This document shows positions 49,813 through 57,963 of a DNA stretch of 64,000 nt, in pieces. The translations under genes and the position numbers were made by a program. The stretch's first letter is position 1. Every line of letters begins with the position of its first letter. Source of the stretch: CAVTQZ01 sp963737015 (lineage in GTDB: Bacteria; Actinomycetota; Acidimicrobiia; Acidimicrobiales; UBA8190); NCBI GenBank assembly GCA_963737015.1, contig CAVTQZ010000002.1, positions 372,001 through 436,000 of the forward strand, given 5' to 3'. Below the pieces are notes generated by a model. The model ran no database searches and was not told the origin of the DNA. It worked only from the letters and a program-made list of their open reading frames with translations.

Positions 49813-51639
49813 ATGAACCGCCGTCATGATCTGCGAAACGTGGCGATCGTGGCGCACGTCGACCACGGCAAGACGACCCTTGTTGACGCCATGCTCCGGC
49901 AAACCGGCGCCTTCCGGGACAACCAGGACGTAGCGGATCGGGTACTCGACTCCGGGGATCTGGAACGCGAGAAGGGCATCACCATTCTCGCCAAGCACAT
50001 CAACGTGCACTACGGAGCCACCAAGATCACCATTGTCGACACGCCCGGGCACGCCGACTTCGGTGGTGAAGTCGAGCGGGCGCTGGCCATGGTCGACGGG
50101 GTGCTCCTGCTCGTGGATGCCTCGGAAGGTCCGCTCCCGCAGACCCGCTTCGTCCTGCGCAAGGCGCTCGAGTCACGGCTACCCGTGATCGTTGTGATCA
50201 ACAAGGTGGACCGGTCCGACGCCAGGGTTGCGGAGGTAGTCCACGAAGTGGAGGAGCTCTTCCTCGATCTCGATGCCGACGAGGACCAGATCGCTTTTCC
50301 CGTGCTCTATGCCAGCGCCCGCCAAGGTTGGGTTGCCACGGAGCCGGATGCCGTCGGCGCTGACCTCACGGCACTTTTCGACACCATCGTGCGATATGTA
50401 CCGGCACCGACGTACGAACCCGATCATCCGCTTCAGGTACTGGTGACGAACCTCGGTGCGTCGCCCTATGTGGGTCGCCTGGCCATTTGCCGGGTGCACC
50501 ACGGGACATTGCGCCGGGGCGACGTCGTTGCCCTCTGTCGTCTCGACGGCTCGATCCAGCGTGGAAAGGTCACCGAGATGTATACCTCCGAAGGGCTCGA
50601 CCAGGTCGATGTCGATGCAGCCGGGCCGGGCGAGATCGTGGCTGTAGCTGGATTCTCCTCGGTGACCATTGGTGAGACGCTGGCCGACCCGGAAGACCCG
50701 CGCCCGCTCCCTCCGATCCTCGTGGACGAACCGAGCTTGTCGATGACGATCGGCATCAACACCTCCCCCCTGGCCGGCCACGACGGGACCAAGGTGACGG
50801 CACGGTTGCTGAAGGGGCGACTCGACGCGGAGCTGGTGGGCAACGTCTCGATACGGGTGCTGCCGACCGACCGCCCAGACACGTGGGAGGTCCAGGGGCG
50901 TGGTGAGCTACAGCTGGCGGTGCTCGTCGAGACCATGCGTCGCGAAGGCTTCGAGCTGACCGTTGGCAAGCCACAAGTGGTGACCCGCATGATCGACGAA
51001 AAGCTCCACGAACCGATGGAGCGTCTGGCCGTGGACGTCCCCGAGGAATACCTCGGCGTAGTGACGCAGCTTCTGGCACTCCGACTCGGCTTGTTGTGTG
51101 AGCTGGTGAACCACGGAACCGGGTGGGTGCGGATGGACTACCGGATTCCGGCCCGGGGCCTGGTCGGTTTCCGCACTGAATTTCTGGTCGCCACCCGCGG
51201 CACCGGAGTCCTTCATCACGTATTCGACGGATGGGATCCGCTCCATGGGGAGCTGCGCGTGCGGCGGAACGGATCAATGGTCGCGGATCGCCGTGGAGTC
51301 ACCACGACCTACGCACTGATGTCGCTCGAGGATCGTGGATCCCTCTTCGTCGGCCCAGGAGTTTCCGTGTACGAAGGCATGATCGTGGGTGAGAACGCAA
51401 GGACCGACGAGATGGACGTCAACCCGACCAAGGAACGCAAGCTCACGAACTACCGCTCCTCGACGGCGGAGGAGCTTGTGCGTCTGACGCCACACGTGCA
51501 GTTATCCCTCGAACAATCGCTGGAGTTCATTGGCGACGATGAATGTGTCGAGGTGACCCCCAATGCCGTCCGACTCAGAAAGGTGACCCTCGACCAGGCG
51601 GCCCGAGCACGTGGCCGAAACCGGCGGGCTGCGCAATGA
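49813..51639 (+). CDS. typA: Translational GTPase TypA/BipA
   Basis: 608 residues. G1 VAHVDHGKTTLVDAMLRQTG, effector region REKGITILAKHINV, G3 DTPGHADFGGEVERALAMVD, G4 VINKVDRSDAR. Domains II and III and the TypA-specific C-terminus (RIPARGLVGFRTEFLVATRG, MSLEDRGSLFVGPGVSVYEG, NARTDEMDVNPTKERKLTNY) are complete. A ribosome-associated GTPase used under cold or stress. It is the last clearly core gene before the repeat-punctuated accessory region. Confidence 0.95.
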   Translation: MNRRHDLRNVAIVAHVDHGKTTLVDAMLRQTGAFRDNQDVADRVLDSGDLEREKGITILAKHINVHYGATKITIVDTPGHADFGGEVERALAMVDGVLLLVDASEGPLPQTRFVLRKALESRLPVIVVINKVDRSDARVAEVVHEVEELFLDLDADEDQIAFPVLYASARQGWVATEPDAVGADLTALFDTIVRYVPAPTYEPDHPLQVLVTNLGASPYVGRLAICRVHHGTLRRGDVVALCRLDGSIQRGKVTEMYTSEGLDQVDVDAAGPGEIVAVAGFSSVTIGETLADPEDPRPLPPILVDEPSLSMTIGINTSPLAGHDGTKVTARLLKGRLDAELVGNVSIRVLPTDRPDTWEVQGRGELQLAVLVETMRREGFELTVGKPQVVTRMIDEKLHEPMERLAVDVPEEYLGVVTQLLALRLGLLCELVNHGTGWVRMDYRIPARGLVGFRTEFLVATRGTGVLHHVFDGWDPLHGELRVRRNGSMVADRRGVTTTYALMSLEDRGSLFVGPGVSVYEGMIVGENARTDEMDVNPTKERKLTNYRSSTAEELVRLTPHVQLSLEQSLEFIGDDECVEVTPNAVRLRKVTLDQAARARGRNRRAAQ

Positions 51640-51695
51640 GCCTGTGGAATGCTTCGGAGGATGCCTTCCCGACTCGGGACCAGCTAGGCGCAAGG

Positions 51696-51721
51696 TCCCA
51701 CAACTGCACATCCTTGTGGGA
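51696..51721. terminator. Hairpin after typA
   Basis: tcccacaa and ttgtggga form a perfect 8-bp stem around a 10-nt loop, 57 bp after the typA stop and about 80 bp before the methyltransferase start. Best read as the typA terminator, though no T-tract follows. Confidence 0.45.
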
Positions 51722-51800
51722 ACATGCGTTCGGTATCCAGGCTGGCTGAGGACCGGCTCTCCTACCGTGGAGGCTGGGATATCAGGAGGGTGGGAGCGAC

Positions 51801-53336
51801 GTGGTGGTGAGTGACCCGATGAGAGAGCGTCCGGGCCGGACTTCCACCTCATCCTTCGGGGTAGGCCGACGCGAGAATCACGACTCGAGCGATTTTTATG
51901 CTCGTTTCGAGCCTCCGGAACTGTCGCACGAGGACGATATTCAGCCCATTCCGGACCTGCCCCAGTCGGAGGCAGCCTGCATCCGTGGCGACTCCCGAAA
52001 GATGTTGCTGCCCGATGGACAGAAGCTTCCAGACAACTCAGTCGCTCTTGTCGTCACTTCACCTCCGTACTTCTCGGGCAAGGAGTACGAGCAGGCGATG
52101 GGCCAGGGCCATGTTCCGGGGAGTTACGTCGAATTTCGACAGATGCTGAGAGACGTCTTCACGGAGTGCAAGCGCGTACTTGAGCCGGGCGGTCGCCTCG
52201 CGGTGAACGTGGCGAATCTGGGCCGCAAGCCATATCGCAGTCTGTCTTCTGATGTCGTTGGGATTCTCCAAGACGATCTCCGCATGCTTCTTCGAGGTGA
52301 GGTCATATGGCGCAAAGGTGACGGGGCGAATGGCTCGTGCGCGTGGGGCTCGTTCCGTAGTGCAGCCAATCCGGTGCTCCGTGACATCACCGAGCGCGTG
52401 ATAATCGCAAGTAAAGGTCGCTTTGACCGCGCCAAGACTGTCGAAGAGCGACGCGGACGGGACCTTCCACACGAAGACGAGATCTCTCCGGACGAATTTC
52501 GAGAGGCAACTCTCGACGTTTGGAACATGGGACCCGAGAGTGCCAAGAGAGTTAACCATCCCGCCCCGTTTCCCGTCGAGCTGCCACAACGACTGATCGG
52601 CCTGTATACATACCGAAATGACCTCGTGGTAGATCCCTTCATGGGCTCTGCTACCACGCTCGTAGCCGCAATCCGGACGGAGCGTCGCTATCTCGGTTAT
52701 GACACAGATCCGGATTACGTCAAAATCGCCAAGCACCGAGTAAAGGAAGAATTAAAGCGAATCAAGGGTCTGCGCGTCGTGCGACCGGAAATCCGTGCTG
52801 GGCGGCGGATTGCACCACAAGATCGCATCAAAGAAGCTCTGGTACAAGTTCCGGAGGATTTCCAAGCCCGCGCATCACGCGAGGGCAAGGTTGCTCAAGC
52901 AATCGCCGAGGATCTTTTGAACGAGAGCGGGTTCAGGATCACACACAAGAACTCCCGCCTCCGTGGTCTAGGGGTGACCGTAAACTTTGTGGCAATCGAT
53001 GCTGATGGTAAGCCCTGGTACTTCGATGTCTCAGGCGCGTTTACCACCACGCGCGGAGGACTCCTCCGGACTGACACGCTCTGGAGAGCTCTCGGACGGG
53101 CGAACGTCTTGTTCAATAATCAGAGGACGCCCATCGTTTTCTTGACTTCGAATTTGCCTAGACCTCGCAGTGAAGGCGACGTTGCACTCCGCGCGGTGGG
53201 TCCTTCAGTGATATTCGACGCGATCGAGATGCTCTCGGACGACCAACGAGAACGGCTCAAGCACTACGCCAGAGGTGGGTGCAGCCTACGGCCAAGACCA
53301 GGTTTTTGGGTTGAAAAGGATCTCTCTACGCTTTGA
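51801..53336 (+). CDS. Site-specific DNA methyltransferase, beta-class order, with extra C-terminal domain
   Basis: 511 residues from GTG 51801 (AGGAGG 11 nt upstream). Catalytic motif IV TSPPY at about 86-90 precedes the SAM-binding motif DPFMGSATT at about 278-286, the order of beta-class N4-cytosine/N6-adenine enzymes. Residues about 355-490 form a separate domain: a helix (QAIAEDLLNESGFRI), NFVAIDADGKPWYFDVSGAF, a helix (RTDTLWRALGRANVL) and IVFLTSNLPRP. This pattern resembles a PD-(D/E)XK nuclease core, but the usual Lys is Ser. No separate restriction gene lies beside it. Lower GC than the left half of the window and the neighbouring tRNA-repeat suggest acquisition. Confidence 0.85.
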   Translation: MVVSDPMRERPGRTSTSSFGVGRRENHDSSDFYARFEPPELSHEDDIQPIPDLPQSEAACIRGDSRKMLLPDGQKLPDNSVALVVTSPPYFSGKEYEQAMGQGHVPGSYVEFRQMLRDVFTECKRVLEPGGRLAVNVANLGRKPYRSLSSDVVGILQDDLRMLLRGEVIWRKGDGANGSCAWGSFRSAANPVLRDITERVIIASKGRFDRAKTVEERRGRDLPHEDEISPDEFREATLDVWNMGPESAKRVNHPAPFPVELPQRLIGLYTYRNDLVVDPFMGSATTLVAAIRTERRYLGYDTDPDYVKIAKHRVKEELKRIKGLRVVRPEIRAGRRIAPQDRIKEALVQVPEDFQARASREGKVAQAIAEDLLNESGFRITHKNSRLRGLGVTVNFVAIDADGKPWYFDVSGAFTTTRGGLLRTDTLWRALGRANVLFNNQRTPIVFLTSNLPRPRSEGDVALRAVGPSVIFDAIEMLSDDQRERLKHYARGGCSLRPRPGFWVEKDLSTL

Positions 53337-53354
53337 CTTCCGGTAACACCCTGG

Positions 53355-53477
53355 CAGCTTGGGAAGACTCTCCATGCTGATGCTGCGAACGACGGCGAAC
53401 CAGAGCGGCAGGTCGGCGACTCGGCGGGCGAGGATGAACGCCCACGAACGGATCCGGAGACGCCATAACTGCGCCAT
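53355..53477. repeat. tRNA-Gly-associated repeat, copy 1 (arm only)
   Basis: Begins with the anticodon-loop core cagcttgggaag and continues about 110 bp to gcgccat in parallel with the copies at 56231-56351 and 62288-62407 (same length, clearly alignable but diverged). Unlike those, the tRNA 3' half is missing to its left, where the end of the methyltransferase gene lies. The surrounding spacer 53337-53628 holds nothing else I can support. Confidence 0.65.
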
Positions 53478-53628
53478 CGTCCTGATGTGACCATCGGGAG
53501 GAGACCGTCTGCGCCGATGGCTTCGGGTAGGCGTGTCGAGTCGTGCGATTCGATGCCAAGGGTGGTGATGCCAAGGGTGGTGACCGTACTCCTATGTCCC
53601 TCGTACTACCGCTCTTGTATTCCAGGGG

Positions 53629-54882
53629 GTGAGGTCAGACAGTGGGGTCATGCACCGGGAGTCTGCCCAGGTCCGCAGGAACATCGAAGAACATGAGGCG
53701 ATCGTGGTGGGTGCGGGCCCGGCCGGACTCTCAACCGCGGCCGCGCTGCAAAAGCGCGGCTTTGAGACGGTCGTCCTCGAGAGTGGGGACGCCGTCGGGG
53801 CACGCTGGCGATCGAGGTACGAGGAACTCCGGCTGAATTCATGGCGTGCAATGTCGAACCTTCAGGGGTACCGCATGCCACGAAGCTATGGCCGCTATCC
53901 GAGCCGGGATGACTTCGTAACGTATCTGGAAAGGTACACAGCGCATCACCGACTCCACATTCGGTTCAACACAAGGTTGATCAGGGTGGACAGCGCCAAT
54001 GATCTGTGGAGGCTGGAAACCTCAAGCCAAGCTATGCGCGCCCGCTATCTGACGATCGCCACGGGTTGGGATGCCGTGGGCGTGTTGCCTGACTGGCCTG
54101 GTAGAGAGTCCTTCGTTGGCGAGTTGATTCATTCGTCTGACTTTCATGGCGCGCGGACATACCGAGACAGGCATGTGCTCATCGTCGGTGCCGGCAACTC
54201 GGGCATCGACATTGCAGGGCACTTGATTGCTGCCAACGCCCACGTAACCATGTCGATGCGCACACCGCCGAACCTCGCCAAACGAGACATTCTCGGTGTT
54301 CCTGGGCAACCGGTGCTAGTGCTCCTGGCCGACCACGTGCCGGCGCGGCTTGCCGATTTCACCTTCTCCATCGTCCAGCGCATGCTCTTCGGTGACCTCG
54401 GGCGCTTCGGTGTCCCACGATCGTGGGAGGGTCCGTACTCCAACTTCCATCGGCGGTTGCGCAATCCGGCAATCGATGATGGATTCGTTGCGTCGCTCAA
54501 ACAAGGACGGACTCAGGTCGTCGCTGACGTAGAGCGATTCGAGGGATCGGAGGTCGTGCTTAGTGATGGAAGTCGCCTTCGGCCCGACGCGGTCATCTGT
54601 GCCACTGGATATGGGCGAGGCCTCGACATGCTCGTCGGACACCTGGGCGTACTGAGGCCCGACGGTGTGCCCTTCTGTCATCAGGGGGCCCCCGAACATC
54701 CCACGGCGCCCCGCCTTTACTTCGCGGGGATGTGGGGTCAGTTCAGCGGCGAGATTCGTCTCGGTCCGATCCACGCCCGCCGAATCGCACGAGCCGCGCA
54801 CCGCCACCGCGCGCGCCACAGAAACGAAGAGGAAGGTCGGGTGGAGGGGTTTAATGGCGCCGATGGAGATAGATCGGGTTGA
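53629..54882 (+). CDS. Flavin-containing monooxygenase-like NAD(P)/FAD oxidoreductase
   Basis: Up to 417 residues; ATG 53650 may be the real start. FAD site AIVVGAGPAGLSTAAALQKR, GARWRSRYEELRLNSWRAMS, then second dinucleotide site HVLIVGAGNSGIDIAGHLIA and ICATGYGRGLDMLV. Relatives oxidise indole-pyruvate, amines or sulfides. It is bracketed by repeat copies 1 and 2, so it looks like cargo of an integrated segment. The last 35 residues are Arg/His-rich. Confidence 0.85.
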   Translation: MRSDSGVMHRESAQVRRNIEEHEAIVVGAGPAGLSTAAALQKRGFETVVLESGDAVGARWRSRYEELRLNSWRAMSNLQGYRMPRSYGRYPSRDDFVTYLERYTAHHRLHIRFNTRLIRVDSANDLWRLETSSQAMRARYLTIATGWDAVGVLPDWPGRESFVGELIHSSDFHGARTYRDRHVLIVGAGNSGIDIAGHLIAANAHVTMSMRTPPNLAKRDILGVPGQPVLVLLADHVPARLADFTFSIVQRMLFGDLGRFGVPRSWEGPYSNFHRRLRNPAIDDGFVASLKQGRTQVVADVERFEGSEVVLSDGSRLRPDAVICATGYGRGLDMLVGHLGVLRPDGVPFCHQGAPEHPTAPRLYFAGMWGQFSGEIRLGPIHARRIARAAHRHRARHRNEEEGRVEGFNGADGDRSG

Positions 54883-54928
54883 AAAATTCAGCAAGGCGTT
54901 GATGGTTCGCCCGGTCGAGGCCTCCGAG

Positions 54929-54974
54929 AGCGGGCGACGGGAATCGAACCCGCGTTTTCAGCTTGGGAAGCTGA
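54929..54974 (-). repeat. tRNA-Gly(CCC) 3' half, copy 2
   Basis: On the reverse strand this matches tRNA positions 27-73: anticodon stem-loop TCAGC-TTCCCAA-GCTGA (anticodon CCC), variable AAAC, T arm GCGGG-TTCGATT-CCCGT, acceptor strand CGCCCGC and discriminator T. The D arm and 5' acceptor strand are absent, so it is not a functional gene. This piece, from anticodon to 3' end, is the segment typically duplicated by tyrosine-recombinase integration. Confidence 0.8.
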
Positions 54975-55322
54975 CCCAAGCGAACCGGTGTGAACGGTCT
55001 CGAACGAAATGGCTGGCCGAGGGCAGGGAGCGCTCTAGTGCGAACTGCTCCGTACGTGGGTGTCCGCGCGATGAACGCGCGATGTGGGAGAGGGGCTGTG
55101 CCCCCTTCCGGCAGCACCAGAGCCGAGTATTTGCCACCTCTCGATGTCCTTAACGGATGAGTTTGCGACGTTATGGCGCGCCCGTGAGCTGGCGGTCGGG
55201 ATGCGGGCGCCTCGAGCTCCTCGCGCATCCAGCCCAAGCCGACACAGAGCCAAAGACGTCCTCCGGACAGCACATCCAAACACCGGGACCCGCTTGGATC
55301 GCAGCGAATAGGGTCAGCGCTC
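54975..55322. other. Intergenic stretch after tRNA fragment copy 2
   Basis: The first 40 bases (cccaagcgaaccggtgtgaa onward) loosely resemble the repeat arm of copies 3 and 4. The remaining 300 bp up to the sulfotransferase-like gene shows no convincing gene: open frames here are short, lack ribosome sites and resemble no family. Confidence 0.5.
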
Positions 55323-56117
55323 GTGCCGGTCGTGTGCGACAAGCTCGTCTACCTCGAGCTCCAGAAGACCGGTTGCACCACCATCGGCAGGGTCCTCGCG
55401 GACCTCTTCGGTGGGGAGCTGCGGCCGCCCCAACACGGACTCCTCTCCGAAGACGAGAAGCACAAATGCGTCGTGGGATCCGTACGCAATCCCTGGGACT
55501 TCTACGTGTCGCTTTGGTCATACGGCTGCGAGGGACGAGGGTGGATCCATGAGGTCCTCACGCAGAGGCGCTGGCATGCAGCCCTCGAGAAGCTTCCCCA
55601 TCCCAGACCAGTCCTACGGGAACTGCTCCGCCCGGTTTCACCTTGGCGCGCCTGTTACACCGCACCTCACACGCCCGACCGCTTCCGGTCTTGGTTGACG
55701 CGCGTGCACACTGCATCACGCGCACGTGAGTTCGACCCTTCGTACGGCAGCGCCTCGATCAGGCATTTCGCCGGGTACGCCACGTACCGCTACTGCCGTC
55801 TTTACTCGCACGATCTGAAGGGCATCCGATGTGCACGCTCCACCAAACAGCTTCGCGAGATCTTGCAGGCGAGCTTCCTGCCGGACGTGATGGTCCGAAC
55901 GGAGCATCTGGCCGACGATCTACTGAGTGCGGCCCGCACCGCGGGGTACGAGGTCGACCTGGAGCTCGAGGCAAATCTCAGGGACCGCTGTGAGGACCGA
56001 GCTAACGTATCGTCGCATCTTCCGTACACGGAGTACTACGACGAGCGGACGCGCGATCTCGTCGCATCAAGGGACGCCGTGATCATCGACGCTCACGGCT
56101 ACGTCTTCGGGGCTTGA
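55323..56117 (+). CDS. Sulfotransferase-like protein (Sulfotransfer_2 type)
   Basis: 264 residues from GTG 55323. VYLELQKTGCTTIGRVLADL is a P-loop-like PAPS 5'-phosphosulfate site; KCVVGSVRNPWDFYVSLWSY is the 3'-phosphate motif; PYTEYYDERTRDLV near the end is typical of carbohydrate sulfotransferases of bacteria. A middle region rich in Arg/His and Pro (about 80-130) is variable. It is alone between repeat copies 2 and 3, again suggesting cargo. The acceptor is unknown. Confidence 0.75.
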   Translation: MPVVCDKLVYLELQKTGCTTIGRVLADLFGGELRPPQHGLLSEDEKHKCVVGSVRNPWDFYVSLWSYGCEGRGWIHEVLTQRRWHAALEKLPHPRPVLRELLRPVSPWRACYTAPHTPDRFRSWLTRVHTASRAREFDPSYGSASIRHFAGYATYRYCRLYSHDLKGIRCARSTKQLREILQASFLPDVMVRTEHLADDLLSAARTAGYEVDLELEANLRDRCEDRANVSSHLPYTEYYDERTRDLVASRDAVIIDAHGYVFGA

Positions 56118-56168
56118 AGCGAGGCGGACAGCGCAGGACGCTGTGGTGCGAGAACTCGCCCTCATAGC

Positions 56169-56351
56169 GGTCCAGTAGTTGGGGTCTAGGCCTACGAGAG
56201 CGGGCGACGGGAATCGAACCCGCGTTTTCAGCTTGGAAAGACCCCCCAGGCTGACGAGGCGAACCAAGGCGAACCGGAGTAGCAGGTCAACGAGCCGACG
56301 GACGACGGCGAACGGCCACGAACGGACCCGAATGTGCCACGAGTGCGCCAT
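56169..56351. repeat. tRNA-Gly repeat, copy 3, preceded by an orphan IS3 end
   Basis: Left part (56169-56193) is identical to the last bases of the IS3 element at 62225-62249. It is followed by the tRNA-Gly 3' piece (56199-56237, reverse strand) with one change in the anticodon loop (TTTCCAA), then the 110-bp arm to gcgccat. Over the first 70 bp it differs from copy 4 at about two positions, while the arm is more diverged. The remaining spacer 56118-56477 has nothing else supportable. Confidence 0.75.
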
Positions 56352-56477
56352 GGTCTCACGTCGGGGTCCAATCCGGTTCTTGTTGCACCTCAATCGGCCA
56401 GTCGCGCCTCACTCCCAGCCTTTGCGTGCTGCAGCAGGCTCGCTCCTTTCGCACTTGGTGTAACGCCTGCCGAATCC

Positions 56478-57041
56478 TCACCAGCGGTCGGGCGCTTCGG
56501 CTTCGAGCCGGAGCGGACGCTGGTAGCTCAGGTCGTTAGTGGCTCGGGTTCCTCGGATGTAGTGCTGCCCGGTGAAGAACCGGGACTGGAGAAGTGTCGC
56601 GTCCGCGCTGAACGCGAGTTCCACGGTCGAGCGGCGCACGGCGACGCGCCACGCACCGTCGCGGCGTTCGAGGCGGTCCAGGTAGCGGCCGCACATGACC
56701 GTGGTCGTCTCTGCGTCAGGGCTGAGCAGCGTGACGAGCACGTAGCTCTCCGCGTGCGCTTCGTCGCCTGTGATCTCGCACACGTGGGTGGTGATGTTGT
56801 GGAGATGATTCTGCGATGTAGCGGCATGGACTCCATTCGCCCAATCGGCGTAATCGGGTCCGTCATGAATGGCGGTCCCGTGCTCGTCGACACCGTCGTC
56901 GTGGTAGGTGCTGCTGAGCAATTCCGCGTCATGGCGGTCACAGCCCCGGGCGTGACGGGCGATGCAGTCGAGAATGGCAGCGCGGTCCTTTAGGTACTGG
57001 ACATCGCGGCGTAGCTCTTCCAGCTCGGTCTCAGTGTTCAT
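56478..57041 (-). CDS. NTF2/SnoaL-like protein, ring-hydroxylating dioxygenase small-subunit type
   Basis: 187 residues. A leading helix (EELRRDVQYLKDRAAILDCI) and then ARHARGCDRHDAELLSSTYH, DDGVDEHG are common in SnoaL_4 proteins, which often sit in steroid or aromatic catabolic clusters. TTHVCEITGDEAHAESYVLV and CGRYLDRLERRDGAWRVAVR complete the fold. It lies 13 bp after the TfdA gene on the same strand, so the two form an operon from the palindromic promoter. Confidence 0.82.
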   Translation of the reverse strand: MNTETELEELRRDVQYLKDRAAILDCIARHARGCDRHDAELLSSTYHDDGVDEHGTAIHDGPDYADWANGVHAATSQNHLHNITTHVCEITGDEAHAESYVLVTLLSPDAETTTVMCGRYLDRLERRDGAWRVAVRRSTVELAFSADATLLQSRFFTGQHYIRGTRATNDLSYQRPLRLEAEAPDRW

Positions 57042-57054
57042 GATTTTCCGAAGA

Positions 57055-57891
57055 TCAGGTGACGGGTTCGACGCCGACCAGGGTCGTGCGATGCATCAAT
57101 CGTCTTGAGCTGGGCTCGAATGGAAGAGCGCGATGGAGCATGCCGGTGTTGTCCCAGAGGACGAGGTCGCCCCGCCGCCACCGGTGCCGCAGCACGAACT
57201 CCGGTCGCGTTGACCATTCGAGCAACCCATCGAGGAGTCGTTGCCCTTGCTCCGCCGGCCATCCGACTATGGCCTCGGCGGTGGCACCGATCAGCAGGGA
57301 GCGCCGGCCGTTGCGATGGCGCCATACAAGCGGATGAACCCGAGCCGGGACCCGCTCCCACGTAGCTTGCTGATCTTCTGGTGCGTCGGGGTGGGCGCGT
57401 CGCTGCGCTGCTCGGAAGCTGTGCACCACGCGTAGGTTGGCAATCTCCTCTTTTTGATTCTCGGGTAGTGCTTCGTACGCGGCATAGGTCGTGGCGAACT
57501 CTGTATCGCCGCCAGCGTCGTCCACCTCGCGACTGCTCAGCAACGTGGCTCTTTGCGGAAGGTCGTCAGTCATGCCGTCGATGTGCCAGAGGAAGTTCCC
57601 CTGCCGATACCAGGCCAGAGCCGCGTTCGTCTTGGCGGGATCTAGCGTGATGGTGGCAATTTCAGGTTGCTCGTGTTCACCCGTCGGATTCTTCACGACT
57701 TCACCGAGCAGCCGGCTGAATGCCACGAGGTCCTGATCGGAGATCCCGACCTCGGGATAGACGACGACGCCGTGCTGCTCGAGCGCCGCAAGACACTCGT
57801 CGGCCGCCGACTTGTCGACCAGCTCGCTCGCCGAACGGCCGGTGATCTTGACGCCGATATGACGGGTCAATGAAGTCGCGCTCGCCGACAT
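57055..57891 (-). CDS. TauD/TfdA family Fe(II)/2-oxoglutarate dioxygenase
   Basis: 278 residues; ATG 57891 has AGGAGGAG upstream. The iron triad is visible as FLWHIDGMTDD (His and Asp) and NTGMLHRALPF (His); the 2-oxoglutarate Arg is in SSRRLMHRTTLVG. Family members cleave taurine, phenoxyacetates and similar molecules by hydroxylation. Divergent from an LLM oxidoreductase and TetR across a long palindrome. Confidence 0.88.
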   Translation of the reverse strand: MSASATSLTRHIGVKITGRSASELVDKSAADECLAALEQHGVVVYPEVGISDQDLVAFSRLLGEVVKNPTGEHEQPEIATITLDPAKTNAALAWYRQGNFLWHIDGMTDDLPQRATLLSSREVDDAGGDTEFATTYAAYEALPENQKEEIANLRVVHSFRAAQRRAHPDAPEDQQATWERVPARVHPLVWRHRNGRRSLLIGATAEAIVGWPAEQGQRLLDGLLEWSTRPEFVLRHRWRRGDLVLWDNTGMLHRALPFEPSSRRLMHRTTLVGVEPVT

Positions 57892-57907
57892 GGCTCCTCC
57901 TCTTGGT

Positions 57908-57943
57908 GCTGTACGACCGTATAGTGTTATACGCTCGTACAGC
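57908..57943. promoter_or_regulatory. 36-bp palindromic operator in the divergent TfdA / LLM promoter
   Basis: Nested perfect arms gctgtacga...tcgtacagc and, inside, cgtata...tatacg around a gtgt centre. Only the centre and one base per side break symmetry. It lies 16 bp from the TfdA start and 20 bp from the LLM start, so a repressor bound here would block both. The TetR gene downstream of the LLM gene is the obvious candidate. Confidence 0.75.
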
Positions 57944-57963
57944 ATGGTGCAAGGGGGCATGGC

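Noticed and set aside
49608..49814. N-terminal extension of the membrane protein gene to 49814
   Set aside because: The added 69 residues are Arg/Ser/Gly-rich and run into the typA promoter; ATG 49607 opens directly into a membrane helix.
54929..54974. A functional tRNA-Gly gene
   Set aside because: Only positions 27-73 are present. The D arm and 5' acceptor strand are missing in this copy, and also at 56199 and 62255, so I list them as fragments.
56067..56393. Reverse-strand ORF giving a protein that starts MAHSWHIRV and ends through the tRNA fragment
   Set aside because: It reads through repeat arm plus tRNA. The same frame has stops in copy 4 and diverges in copy 1, so it is not a conserved protein.
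56179..56463. Forward ORFs through repeat copies 3 and 4 with matching peptides (AGDGNRTRVFSL)
   Set aside because: The shared peptide is simply the translated tRNA-Gly sequence; the similarity is explained by the DNA repeat.
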